A stretch of 64,000 bases of DNA, from contig JAUYAO010000059.1 in assembly GCA_030692565.1 (NCBI GenBank), positions 99,817-163,816 on the forward strand, read 5' to 3'. Below are positions 53,800-62,116 of this stretch, piece after piece. Under the pieces are notes generated by a model that was not told the origin of the DNA, searched no databases, and saw only the letters and a list, made by a program, of their open reading frames with translations. This DNA is from Nitrospira sp. Lineage in GTDB: Bacteria > Nitrospirota > Nitrospiria > Nitrospirales > Nitrospiraceae. Position 1 is the first letter of the stretch, and every line of letters begins with the position of its first letter. The translations under genes were made by a program, and so were the position numbers.

Positions 53800-54777
53800 T
53801 CATGCTTCCACCTCAGCCGACCGGTCGCGCTTCGTGAGGTATCGTTCACGATGGAACTCCATGTCGGACAGCCGTTTCATGGCATTCCCGCCCCCACAGG
53901 CATACCCGATCATTTCGCCGGCGCCATCCGCGACCAGCCCCGCAAACAGCAAGGGCACCACTCGGGGAAACAGATGCCTCGCCCGGCCTGGCCGGCGCAG
54001 TTCGCTCACGATACGACGAAATCGGACGAACGGGATGAGCGGAGCGCTGAAGGCATACAGTACACGTCGTAATGGTGACCACGTCCGCGCACGGGAAGCC
54101 GCAAACAACCGGCCGCCGTCTACACGTAACGGAATCCAAGAAAAAGGGGCCGAAAAATTCTGGTGATAGGTCTTCGCCGCCGGTTCGAGATACAATTGAT
54201 GCCCTTTCGCCTGTAGATCCCATTGGAGGATACTCTCGGCCTCCAACATCGCTTCCAGACGATCGCCATACTCCAAGAGCAAGTCCCGTTTATACGTCCC
54301 GTTATGCCCGGGCAAATGCTCCCTCACCCCCGCAGAAACCGGTTCCATCCATTCGGCATATTCAATAATTAGGTTGGTCCAGCTGACAAGGCTGTTGGGA
54401 TTGGCATTAGCCATCATGGGGCCGACCGATGCCCAGGGCTTCCGATGCGCCTGGATCAGGGCTTCAGCCCATCCCTTTGCGGGAAAGGAGTGGTCCTCCA
54501 CAAAGGCGACCACCGGCGCAGTGGCGCGCTGTACGCCGGCAGCTCGAGCCCGGGCGGTCGACGTCATGTCGCCGATTTCGACAATATGGATCCCGCTGAA
54601 GCTATCGAGCTCCGCATAATCGATAGCCGCGCCTTGCGCCGAAGGAATAACCAGCACAATTTCCAGTTGGTGACAGGCGCCCTGGGCCCGAAGGCGGCGA
54701 ATCGTCTTCCTGACAGTGCTATAGGAGTCCGGAGAGATCACAATGACCGACATCGCAGGAACTTGTTGAACTACCAT
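53800..54777 (-). CDS. family 2-like glycosyltransferase
   Basis: 325 residues; start at ATG 54777 with AGGAG upstream. The GT-A core is recognisable: MSVIVISPDSYSTVRKTI, SFSGIHIVEI, ARAAGVQRATAPVVAFVEDHSFPAKGW, where ED takes the usual DxD place. HNGTYKRDLLLEYGDRLEA resembles the acceptor region. A hydrophobic segment lies at about 240-260 and 270-290. The motif is less canonical than in its neighbours, so the donor is uncertain. Confidence 0.8.
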   Translation of the reverse strand: MVVQQVPAMSVIVISPDSYSTVRKTIRRLRAQGACHQLEIVLVIPSAQGAAIDYAELDSFSGIHIVEIGDMTSTARARAAGVQRATAPVVAFVEDHSFPAKGWAEALIQAHRKPWASVGPMMANANPNSLVSWTNLIIEYAEWMEPVSAGVREHLPGHNGTYKRDLLLEYGDRLEAMLEAESILQWDLQAKGHQLYLEPAAKTYHQNFSAPFSWIPLRVDGGRLFAASRARTWSPLRRVLYAFSAPLIPFVRFRRIVSELRRPGRARHLFPRVVPLLFAGLVADGAGEMIGYACGGGNAMKRLSDMEFHRERYLTKRDRSAEVEA

Positions 54778-54801
54778 GCTGAGCTCCTCTCGTTATTTCG
54801 C

Positions 54802-55701
54802 TCAATCTCCTGCTGCACCCTTCAGACGCATCCAGAAGAATCCTGCCGCGTTGGCAACTTGCGTCACCACGAGCAGCAGCATCAAGAGTGGAGCCTGCAC
54901 TCCCTGTGCGCTGACAAACGGGTAACGCAGCATGTTGATATAAAACATCAGCGGCTCAACCTTGACTCGATCCTGGAGCCGTCTGGCGCGGACCCGATGA
55001 AAGCAGAACGCGCCCTGTCCATAGTGAAAGTGTTGACGCAGAAAAGTTCGAAACGTCAGAGCGTGGGCATGGTAGACCACAGCCTCCGAGGCATAGATCA
55101 TTCGATGCCCAAGATGCAGCCAGCGATCGCACAGTTCGCGATCCTCAGCGGCAGCCCGCGGGTACGTCACGTCAAATCCTCCGACGGCGCGAAACTGCTT
55201 GGTCGGGAACGCCAGATTGCCCGACGGGAAAAAACGCGCATCGTGAGGACTCGCGTTGTAGAAGGAAAGCAAATAGGAGATCAGAAGTTGGCTGGCCGTG
55301 GAGTACACGTTCCCCGTGAGCGCGTTGACCGTACGCCCTCCAACGGCACAATCCGGGGACGCAACGCATTCTCTTCCCAAGGCTTTGAGCCAGTCCGAAG
55401 CAGGGGCGCAGTCGTCGTCCGTAAAGGCAAGAAATTCCCCTGCGGCCTCAGACGCTCCTCTATTGCGTGCCGACGCCGGGCCCGAGTTCTCCTGCTGCAA
55501 AAGCTTGAGCGTAAGCTTGCCGTGGAAGCCAGCGACAATCTCGTCCAAAGGCTTGGTCCCTCCATCATCCACCACAATCACTTCAACACGGTCGCGTGGA
55601 TACTCGATGCGAGCACAGGCCTGTAGGCAGACGGCAAGCTGCTCCGGCCGACTATAGGTCGGAATCACGATCGAGAAGCTTGGGGCCTTAGACTCCGTCA
55701 T
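54802..55701 (-). CDS. family 2 glycosyltransferase with C-terminal membrane segment
   Basis: 299 residues. FSIVIPTYSRPEQLAVCL, VVDDGGTKPLDE, SARNRGASEAAGEFLAFTDDDCAPASDWL (DxD) and a later AAEDRELCDRWL are classic GT2 motifs. The C-terminus (about 255-290) is hydrophobic. It lies between the frameshifted CgeB-like gene and another GT2. Confidence 0.92.
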   Translation of the reverse strand: MTESKAPSFSIVIPTYSRPEQLAVCLQACARIEYPRDRVEVIVVDDGGTKPLDEIVAGFHGKLTLKLLQQENSGPASARNRGASEAAGEFLAFTDDDCAPASDWLKALGRECVASPDCAVGGRTVNALTGNVYSTASQLLISYLLSFYNASPHDARFFPSGNLAFPTKQFRAVGGFDVTYPRAAAEDRELCDRWLHLGHRMIYASEAVVYHAHALTFRTFLRQHFHYGQGAFCFHRVRARRLQDRVKVEPLMFYINMLRYPFVSAQGVQAPLLMLLLVVTQVANAAGFFWMRLKGAAGD

Positions 55702-55774
55702 GATGTCTCAGAGGGCGCTTCGTTCACACGACCGATGGACCAGTGCGCGTTGATTCACTCGCGCTGAAATGAGG

Positions 55775-56748
55775 TCAAGAATACGGCTGACCGATCTCCA
55801 TCGTAAGCTCCTGGGTGACCAGTCGGTGCGCCCTTTCGTTGATTACGGCTCGCTCCGTGTCGTGATTCAGGTAATACCGAATCGCTTCCGGCATCTCGCC
55901 TATCGAGACACTCACAAAATGGTGCCCAGCCACAAACGGGTCTGGTCGGTAGATCGGTTCGGATATGACGAGCGCCTTATTCGCCATCCCCAATATTAAC
56001 CGGAGGTCGGGAAACTCCCCCGGCGTCCTGGCCAGGTTGAGCATGATCTTCGTCCGGTTCAACGATTTCGTCCGTTCTTCTCCCCAACAGCGCGGATCAA
56101 CGTAACTGCCGACGGCTTCTATCTGAATTCCATTCTTGCGCAAACCGCGCAAGAGGCGATTCCGTCGGGGAACATCCTGGGCGCCAAGAAACAACACATC
56201 GATGCCCCTGGACAATCTCAAATCGCGACCATATGAAGGCTCATAGCCCAGGGGCACCCAGTCAGCCGCAATGCCTCGCTCAGAGAGAAACCCACGGCGC
56301 CCCAATGTAGCCGCCACGAGCACATCCGGAACCCCCTGCTTCACCCAACGACGCAAGACGAGATAATTCGTGTAAACATCCGTTGCATTGGCATCGCGAA
56401 GCACACACTCTTCGCCGTTTCCCACCAATTCAGTCGCGGCCAGGGCAACCCGGCGGCCCTGGGAGGCGGCAGAGGCTCTGCATGCCACAGCACGACCAGC
56501 GGCCGTTGCGCTTGAGGCATGGCCGCAAGTTGTGCATAGAGGCCCGGATACCAATTGGTATTTCCCCAGATCCACACCACGCTATCCGCGGAGAGATCGG
56601 CCGGTCCATCTTTAATCTGCTTCACATCATGTCCGGCCTGTCCAAGGATCGACGCCACCACATGGCGTGTCCTGAAATTGGCGGTAAAGCCCCGATAACA
56701 GAAGGTGATCGCCCTCTTATGTTCGGCAGCTGGTCCGTGATCCTTCAT
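55775..56748 (-). pseudogene. CgeB-like glycosyltransferase split by a frameshift
   Basis: Two overlapping frames together give one protein of about 320 residues. The first (from ATG 56748) reads GFTANFRTRHVVASILG through LNWWETAKSV. The second continues as LRDANATDVYTNYLVLRRWV and ends near 55775 with the Glyco_trans_1_2-type region (LNLARTPGEFPDLRLILGMANKALVISEPI). The switch is at a short CA/TG repeat, plus-strand 56402-56408; removing two bases restores one frame. It could be a real lesion, a slipped-strand phase variant, or a sequencing error. Overlaps the Gfo/Idh stop in ATGA. Confidence 0.8.
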
Positions 56749-57848
56749 GGACTTTCCCCACTGGTCGGCGTCCGCTCTGTGACAAGGGATCCGGAATGCA
56801 GGCTGGACGTCACATCCACGACCCGGCCCGTCTGCGCAGACTCTTCTGCAGCCTCGATCACTTCCAGACTGCGGTAGCCGTCCATCAAATCAGGAGAGGC
56901 GACCTGCTGGCCTTGCACAGCGGAAACAAAGGCCTGCAACGAGCGCCGGTACGACGGCTCATTCCAGGGGGATCGCCATTTTTGCCAGGCATAGTACGCT
57001 TGAGAAGGGGAGGTCAGGATGTGTGCGATGCGTCCGACACGAGTCGACGGACGATTTCGTGCGGTAATTTCGACGCTCAGGGACCGATATCGATCGACTG
57101 TGACGCTCCCCAACTGTCCGTCGATTTCGAATCGGTCTTCATCGCACGCGCAGAGAGAGAAACTGGACCGCACCTTCAGCCCGTCGATCAGTTGAAAATC
57201 AAGGGTGGCCGTATCCTGGTCCGTTCGGCAGGAGTAAAGGTCAGCCTGCACCGCTCGAATTTCCTGCTGAAACAGGAACCGAACGAGATCGATATGATGG
57301 GAAGCCAGGTCAAGCAAAACGCCCCCACCGGTTGAACGGTCCCGTTTCCACGCAGGCATGTCGCGAGGCGGGGTTGAAAACACCGAACGGACTTCGACCA
57401 GTGGTCCGAGGCGGCCCGCATCAATGTGACGCCGCGCCGCTTCATGGAGTGGATTGAATCGATAATTGAATCCGACCACTCCTACGACGCCGGCTTTCCC
57501 CCAGGCCTGGATAACGCGATCGGCCTCGAGCACGCTTATCGCGATCGGCTTTTCGAGATAGACAGGCTTCCCCTCTTGCATGGCTGCGATCGCCACCTCA
57601 GCATGGAGCGCAGTCGGCACACTCACAATGACCGCATCGAGGGCTCGCATCTTCAGCAGGTCGCGATAATCGGCATAGGCCACGGCCGCCGGAACACATC
57701 GGCTGGCTTCTCGCCGCCGATCTGGATCGGGCTCCGCGAGCGCGGCAAGTTTCACTCCCGGCAAACGTCTCAAGATCGGCAGGTGCACTGCCTGCGCAAA
57801 CCAGCCGCAGCCGACTAATCCAACATTGATAGGCTTGCCACTCCTCAT
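56745..57848 (-). CDS. Gfo/Idh/MocA family NAD(P)-dependent oxidoreductase
   Basis: 367 residues from ATG 57848, with GGAGGGG 5 bases upstream. The Rossmann fold has VGLVGCGWFAQAVHLP, and EKPIA carries the catalytic Lys. GGGVLLDLASHHIDLVRFL contains the conserved Asp/His pair. Such enzymes oxidise nucleotide-sugar or sugar hydroxyls; here it may make an activated sugar for the glycan. Overlaps the frameshifted glycosyltransferase start. Confidence 0.92.
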   Translation of the reverse strand: MRSGKPINVGLVGCGWFAQAVHLPILRRLPGVKLAALAEPDPDRRREASRCVPAAVAYADYRDLLKMRALDAVIVSVPTALHAEVAIAAMQEGKPVYLEKPIAISVLEADRVIQAWGKAGVVGVVGFNYRFNPLHEAARRHIDAGRLGPLVEVRSVFSTPPRDMPAWKRDRSTGGGVLLDLASHHIDLVRFLFQQEIRAVQADLYSCRTDQDTATLDFQLIDGLKVRSSFSLCACDEDRFEIDGQLGSVTVDRYRSLSVEITARNRPSTRVGRIAHILTSPSQAYYAWQKWRSPWNEPSYRRSLQAFVSAVQGQQVASPDLMDGYRSLEVIEAAEESAQTGRVVDVTSSLHSGSLVTERTPTSGESP

Positions 57849-57914
57849 CCATCCCCCTCCGCCCACTGCCGCGCGCTGTTCCCCAGCCCACAGAGAAACC
57901 CGACAACCTCGGCG

Positions 57915-58856
57915 TCAGCGGTACGCCGTCTCCCCCAGGGATTGACCACGGTACGCGGCCAGCATCCCCGGAATTTCGGCAACGTGCGTCACCACGGTCA
58001 ATGCCATAGCCAGCGGTAACTCGTACAGTTTCACGTGGTACTGGCGAAAGCACCGGAAACAATCACGGATGCTGTCGACGGTCTTTCCTATCACGATCAA
58101 CGGAATGGCCGGGACCCCGAAACGAATGAGCCGGGCATACGGCAACCGATCATCGCGCAGCCGCGTGATGACGGTGCTGTATCCGTGATTGCGGCGTATG
58201 TCCCGCTCCATCGGCCATCCTTCGAAATCGTGCACCACCACCAACTCCGGATCGAACCACAGCGTCTCACCGTCCCGCAGAAATGCCTCCGACTGTATCC
58301 GGGATGCAAATGCGCCCATCCCAACGGGAAGTGGATGGCGACGGTAGACGTCGCGTCTGAAAGCGGCCGCATTGCCGGAGATGAAACGGGTTGGACCACG
58401 TCGCCCCGGATCAAGATACGACCGCGATAACAGACCCAGTATCCGCTCCATGCGTGACCGGCCCGGGTACAAGGTCCTGGCGCTGACGGCCGCTGTGTCG
58501 GGATGTTCGGCAATGGCGGCGCGGAGCACCCGCAGCCACGACCGGGACGGAATACAGTCGGCATCGACAATGGCCAGCCAGTCGCCGGAGGCTGCCTCCA
58601 CCGCCCGGTTCTTCAATTCATACGAAGACTCGGCGTCGACATGGAGCACCTTCATATTGGAGACGAGCCCTAATACGTCGCTCGGAATCCGGCCCTCGAA
58701 TCGCGACGACTCAACGAGGATGAACTCCTCGGCCGGCGCGCCCTCCTGCTCCGCCCATGCCTGTAACGCCCGCCGGAGGTCTTCCCACGACTTCTCCTCG
58801 CCGGCCGCGTAGTCAGAGACCACAATGACCGATAGGCTAGGTAACTTCTTATCCAT
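57915..58856 (-). CDS. family 2 glycosyltransferase
   Basis: 313 residues. It starts LPSLSVIVVSDYAAGEEKSW, an odd first strand without the usual IPxYN. LKNRAVEAASGDWLAIVDADCIPSRSWL provides the DxD. The C-terminal half has a FEGWPMERDIRRNHGY stretch and membrane-proximal hydrophobic helices (about 230-250 and 270-295). It lies 57 bases after the next gene upstream in the run. Confidence 0.88.
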   Translation of the reverse strand: MDKKLPSLSVIVVSDYAAGEEKSWEDLRRALQAWAEQEGAPAEEFILVESSRFEGRIPSDVLGLVSNMKVLHVDAESSYELKNRAVEAASGDWLAIVDADCIPSRSWLRVLRAAIAEHPDTAAVSARTLYPGRSRMERILGLLSRSYLDPGRRGPTRFISGNAAAFRRDVYRRHPLPVGMGAFASRIQSEAFLRDGETLWFDPELVVVHDFEGWPMERDIRRNHGYSTVITRLRDDRLPYARLIRFGVPAIPLIVIGKTVDSIRDCFRCFRQYHVKLYELPLAMALTVVTHVAEIPGMLAAYRGQSLGETAYR

Positions 58857-58913
58857 TTATTGTCCCTCCATAGAACGATGCTGTTCGAATCTCCCCTTTG
58901 GTGTCCGTACTCT

Positions 58914-60086
58914 TTAGCATCTGAGGTCGTGCGACTCAGCGCTACCAGCAGGGCTACTGCCAGCACTCCGCCGGTCGATCCACAGAATTCGTCGCCGGGT
59001 GATACCCTGCACCACGGCCACCGCACTGACGAGCACATCAACGATGAACATCACGGGAATGACCGCAAATACCGTGCACGCTAGCCGGGGCTCTGGGTGA
59101 GCCTTTACCACTGCGGTGACCACTGCAGTCAATGCTGGGACCGCGTAGACCACGAGCCACCACGGGCTGATGTAGCCGCCACCGATGCACGCGGCAACCA
59201 GTAACAGAACCACGCGGTCGAGGTAGCCGGCCGCCACGAACGCGGCCTCGAGTCCGCGCACATGGTGACGGGACGCCATGAGTCCCCGGCTCCAGCGGAG
59301 TCGTTGATTGAGGTAGTGCTGGAGCGAGTCAGCGACGATATGATCGGCGACGGCGTCACGGACGAAGCGGGTCCTTCCGCCGCTTCCTGCAAGAGCCAAC
59401 GACACCTCAATATCCTCACTGAAAGAGCCGGCAGGGAAGCCGCCGATACGTTCGAGCGCAGGTCGCCGATACGCGCAGTTCCCGCCCATCGTGGGCGGGT
59501 CCAGGCCCAGGGCCTCCTTGGCTGCGAGATTGACCAGTTGATGCGTCCACGCTTCTAAGCATCCGTACGCCACGATTGCGTTTATCTTGCGGAACACAGG
59601 CCGTCGATAGCCACACACCGCCTCAGTCCTTGAATCGGCGAACGGCTCTATCAGTCGACGCAGCGAGTCGGAACGGGGACACTGGTCGGCGTCGTACACC
59701 ACTATTACCTCAGGCCGGCCGGCAGCCGAAGCGAGTGCACGATTGAGCGCCTCGGCCTTGCCTACATTCTCGTCGAAAGTAATAAGCCGGACATTGGCCC
59801 GTTCACGGGCCCACGCTACAGCAAGACCGGTGCTGGCGTCCGTTGAGGCGTCGTCGACGAGACAGATCGAGAGCCGTTCGGCATCGTAGGATAGGGCATC
59901 AAGGCCCGACAACAAGCGAGGCAGCGAGTCCTGCTCGTTGCGAAATGGCACGGCTATAAGCACCTCAGGCCAACGGCCCGCCTCACTCGGGGTGCGGCGA
60001 CGCAGCCACGAAGCCATGACCCACAACAGCCGACGCACAGAGAAGAGCACCAAGAAACCGATTAGAACATCTGCAACGATGCTCAT
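58914..60086 (-). CDS. processive-type family 2 glycosyltransferase with membrane helices
   Basis: About 390 residues from ATG 60086; GAGG lies 5 bases before it, and the preceding TTG is a possible start. A first membrane helix (about 5-27) precedes the GT-A domain. VLIAVPFRNEQDSL, CLVDDASTDAST, VVYDADQCPRSD (DxD), FSEDIEVSLALAG and QRLRWSRGL (QxxRW) are all intact. At least two hydrophobic segments lie near 295-320 and 340-360. The QxxRW motif suggests processive synthesis, as in hyaluronan or cellulose-type enzymes. Confidence 0.93.
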   Translation of the reverse strand: MSIVADVLIGFLVLFSVRRLLWVMASWLRRRTPSEAGRWPEVLIAVPFRNEQDSLPRLLSGLDALSYDAERLSICLVDDASTDASTGLAVAWARERANVRLITFDENVGKAEALNRALASAAGRPEVIVVYDADQCPRSDSLRRLIEPFADSRTEAVCGYRRPVFRKINAIVAYGCLEAWTHQLVNLAAKEALGLDPPTMGGNCAYRRPALERIGGFPAGSFSEDIEVSLALAGSGGRTRFVRDAVADHIVADSLQHYLNQRLRWSRGLMASRHHVRGLEAAFVAAGYLDRVVLLLVAACIGGGYISPWWLVVYAVPALTAVVTAVVKAHPEPRLACTVFAVIPVMFIVDVLVSAVAVVQGITRRRILWIDRRSAGSSPAGSAESHDLRC

Positions 60087-60379
60087 CAAAGCCTCGGCTT
60101 CAATATTCGCCCGTTCAGCACCGGTCTGGCCGGCGCGACCGGTGTCCCGCCTACGTTACGCTCGACAATGCTCCATGACTCTGGCCTTCGCCAATATCTG
60201 ATACCGGTGGATGCCAACCACTCTGGCGGCGCATCCGTCCCCCTCTCGCCCGCGATCCTGTCTTCCCACTGCAAAATCGTCTTCGCGCACACTCTCTCGA
60301 TCGTTTTGTTCAGGAAGCGGCCTGCCTTATATGCAGGGATCACAACCGCGACTACGAGTTTATGCATGAGGACGCTCAT
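60086..60379 (-). CDS. degenerate N-terminal remnant of a family 2 glycosyltransferase
   Basis: 97 residues. The start VVAVVIPAYKAGRFLNKTIE is a GT2 first strand and helix. The next part still aligns loosely with the family, but the expected DDGSTD is ERGTDA and the expected ARNAG is APARPVLNG. The C-terminal catalytic half is missing altogether. It overlaps the upstream phosphatase gene and the downstream glycosyltransferase. No good ribosome binding site. Probably non-functional. Confidence 0.5.
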   Translation of the reverse strand: MSVLMHKLVVAVVIPAYKAGRFLNKTIERVCAKTILQWEDRIAGERGTDAPPEWLASTGIRYWRRPESWSIVERNVGGTPVAPARPVLNGRILKPRL

Positions 60380-61883
60380 GCGTGTGTTGCGGGAGAAAAT
60401 CGAGAATCGGTTTTCCGTCGATTCCAGAGATCTCCACCCCCAAGCGTGCCGCCAACGTCGGAGCGAGATCGACTATCGCTATGTCGCTTTCAAGGGCGCG
60501 GGGCGCCAGATCTGTACTTCTCGCTAAAACAAGGCCCTTCTGCCGGTGATCCCCCGTGCGAGGGTTGGGAGACTCGACGAGAAGCTCACCGACACGTTGT
60601 GAGCGAACGGCCGGAATAGGGGCTTCGTGGTCCCACTCGATCACGAGATCGGGAAACTGGTCCCGAAACGGTCCTGCAAAAAGAAGATCACCGCGGAGCA
60701 CGCGCTTCACAGCCGGCGCCCCGGTCGCCGTGTTGACGAGCGCGAGGAGTTCTCGCTCGAGCCAATCACACAATTCATCGTAGGGCGGTCCTGGCTCCAC
60801 ACGACCCTTCGGCTCACGCCCTCTGAGGTTGAACCGAACTCCGCCGCAGTTGCCGAGGGTGGGAATGGCAAAAAATCTCCGCGTTGCACGTTCACGCTGA
60901 CGCGGGGCATCGTAGAGCAAGTCCGCGACACGTCGAAATGGTCCCCGGACCATACCAGGCAATTGGAGCCACAGCTTTCTCACGGTCTCGATCGGCCGAG
61001 AGGCCTTCGGAACGTCGATGCCATCAAGACGGCGCAACACGGAATCAAGGGCTGCGGTCGCGTCGTAGCGCGGTCCCATGCCTTGAGTCGCCAGGACCAG
61101 AAGAAACGCGTCTTGACCCAGCGCGTCGACGATTCGGCCCAAGCCGTGGTCGATGGCCTGGTACACGTCAAGAAGGGGGTCTTCTCCAAGAACCGACCGT
61201 AACGCAGTCTGGTATTGTGGATGTGTCGGATCGCGGGTGGCCCAGAGCTGATGCCCTGCGCAATGGGCTTCGCTGAAATTGAGCACGAACAGATCCCAGG
61301 GGCCCCGCGCGAGTACCGCGAGCGCAAGATCCGTGCGACGTGTGGCCCGCTCGATCACCCCGTCTTTGAATCGGCGAAGCTCTTGTGGCCGCTGGCGAAA
61401 AAGATCGCAGGCACCCACAGGATCTTTGCCGGCAACCTGCCTAACCTCCCGCTCCAAAGAGGGAGGCCAACAGGAAAGCGGGTGCCTCACTACGTGCTCG
61501 CCCCAGAAAGATACCTGTAGTGTTCGTGAGGTACGTGCAAGCCGCGCATCGGGCACGTCGATCAGGGCGATACGATGCCCCTGTTGCGCAATGGCGTTCC
61601 AGATAGAATCCACCGATAGATGTTCCGGCAGAAAGCGCCGCAAGCCGTAGCCGTCTGGCTGCAGGTAGCAGTAGTGATTATGCCGACCAGGCCATACACC
61701 GGTGTTGAAACTGGGCCATAGGGTGCCGCTATAAATAATCTCAGGATTTCGCGTCGCAGAAGAAACGGACGCCTTGAGGAGTTTTCCAAAATGCGGTAGC
61801 AGGCCCTGGTTGCCCCATTGACGAAGGAGGGTCTGCTCGGCCGAATCGAGCGTGATGCAGACTACTCGAGCCGGTCCGGACAT
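60360..61883 (-). CDS. alkaline-phosphatase-superfamily (type I phosphodiesterase-like) enzyme
   Basis: 507 residues; ATG with GGAG upstream. The metal-binding Asp13 in VVCITLDSAEQTLL, the nucleophile region SGTLWPSFNTGVWPGRH, NFSEAHCAGHQLW and VLATQGMGPRYD are the order expected for this superfamily. LVIEWDHEAPIP and ARSTDLAPRALESDIAIVDLAPTLAARLGV (a late His/Asp-site region) complete it. No signal peptide is seen. Members cleave phosphodiesters or phosphate from nucleotides or lipids, so it could act on lipid-linked sugar or as a glycan-modifying phosphotransferase. Confidence 0.85.
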   Translation of the reverse strand: MSGPARVVCITLDSAEQTLLRQWGNQGLLPHFGKLLKASVSSATRNPEIIYSGTLWPSFNTGVWPGRHNHYCYLQPDGYGLRRFLPEHLSVDSIWNAIAQQGHRIALIDVPDARLARTSRTLQVSFWGEHVVRHPLSCWPPSLEREVRQVAGKDPVGACDLFRQRPQELRRFKDGVIERATRRTDLALAVLARGPWDLFVLNFSEAHCAGHQLWATRDPTHPQYQTALRSVLGEDPLLDVYQAIDHGLGRIVDALGQDAFLLVLATQGMGPRYDATAALDSVLRRLDGIDVPKASRPIETVRKLWLQLPGMVRGPFRRVADLLYDAPRQRERATRRFFAIPTLGNCGGVRFNLRGREPKGRVEPGPPYDELCDWLERELLALVNTATGAPAVKRVLRGDLLFAGPFRDQFPDLVIEWDHEAPIPAVRSQRVGELLVESPNPRTGDHRQKGLVLARSTDLAPRALESDIAIVDLAPTLAARLGVEISGIDGKPILDFLPQHTHERPHA

Positions 61884-62079
61884 ACTCTGATCTCCTGTCG
61901 CTTACCTTGGGAACAGCTCAAGACTTACACTTGCCACAAAAGCCTTTACCCCGGCACGCCGTGAAACCTGGCCTTCTCAACTCATCCACCATAAGCGGTT
62001 CAAGGGAACACCGTCTACCCTACCAATGTAGAGGGCCCCGCGCCGTTCTACCCGAGGCACAGTCCAAATAGCAGGAATC

Positions 62080-62099
62080 GTCCGACTTGGCGGTCGGAC
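62080..62099 (-). terminator. hairpin after the flippase gene
   Basis: Perfect 7-bp stem GTCCGAC/GTCGGAC with a 6-base loop, 18 bases past the flippase stop. There is no good U tract, so it is a weak terminator or attenuator. Confidence 0.3.
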
Positions 62100-62116
62100 A
62101 CATGATGGGCAGAGTC

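Noticed and set aside
54445..55626. A 393-codon plus-strand frame
   Set aside because: Antisense to two glycosyltransferase genes with intact motifs.
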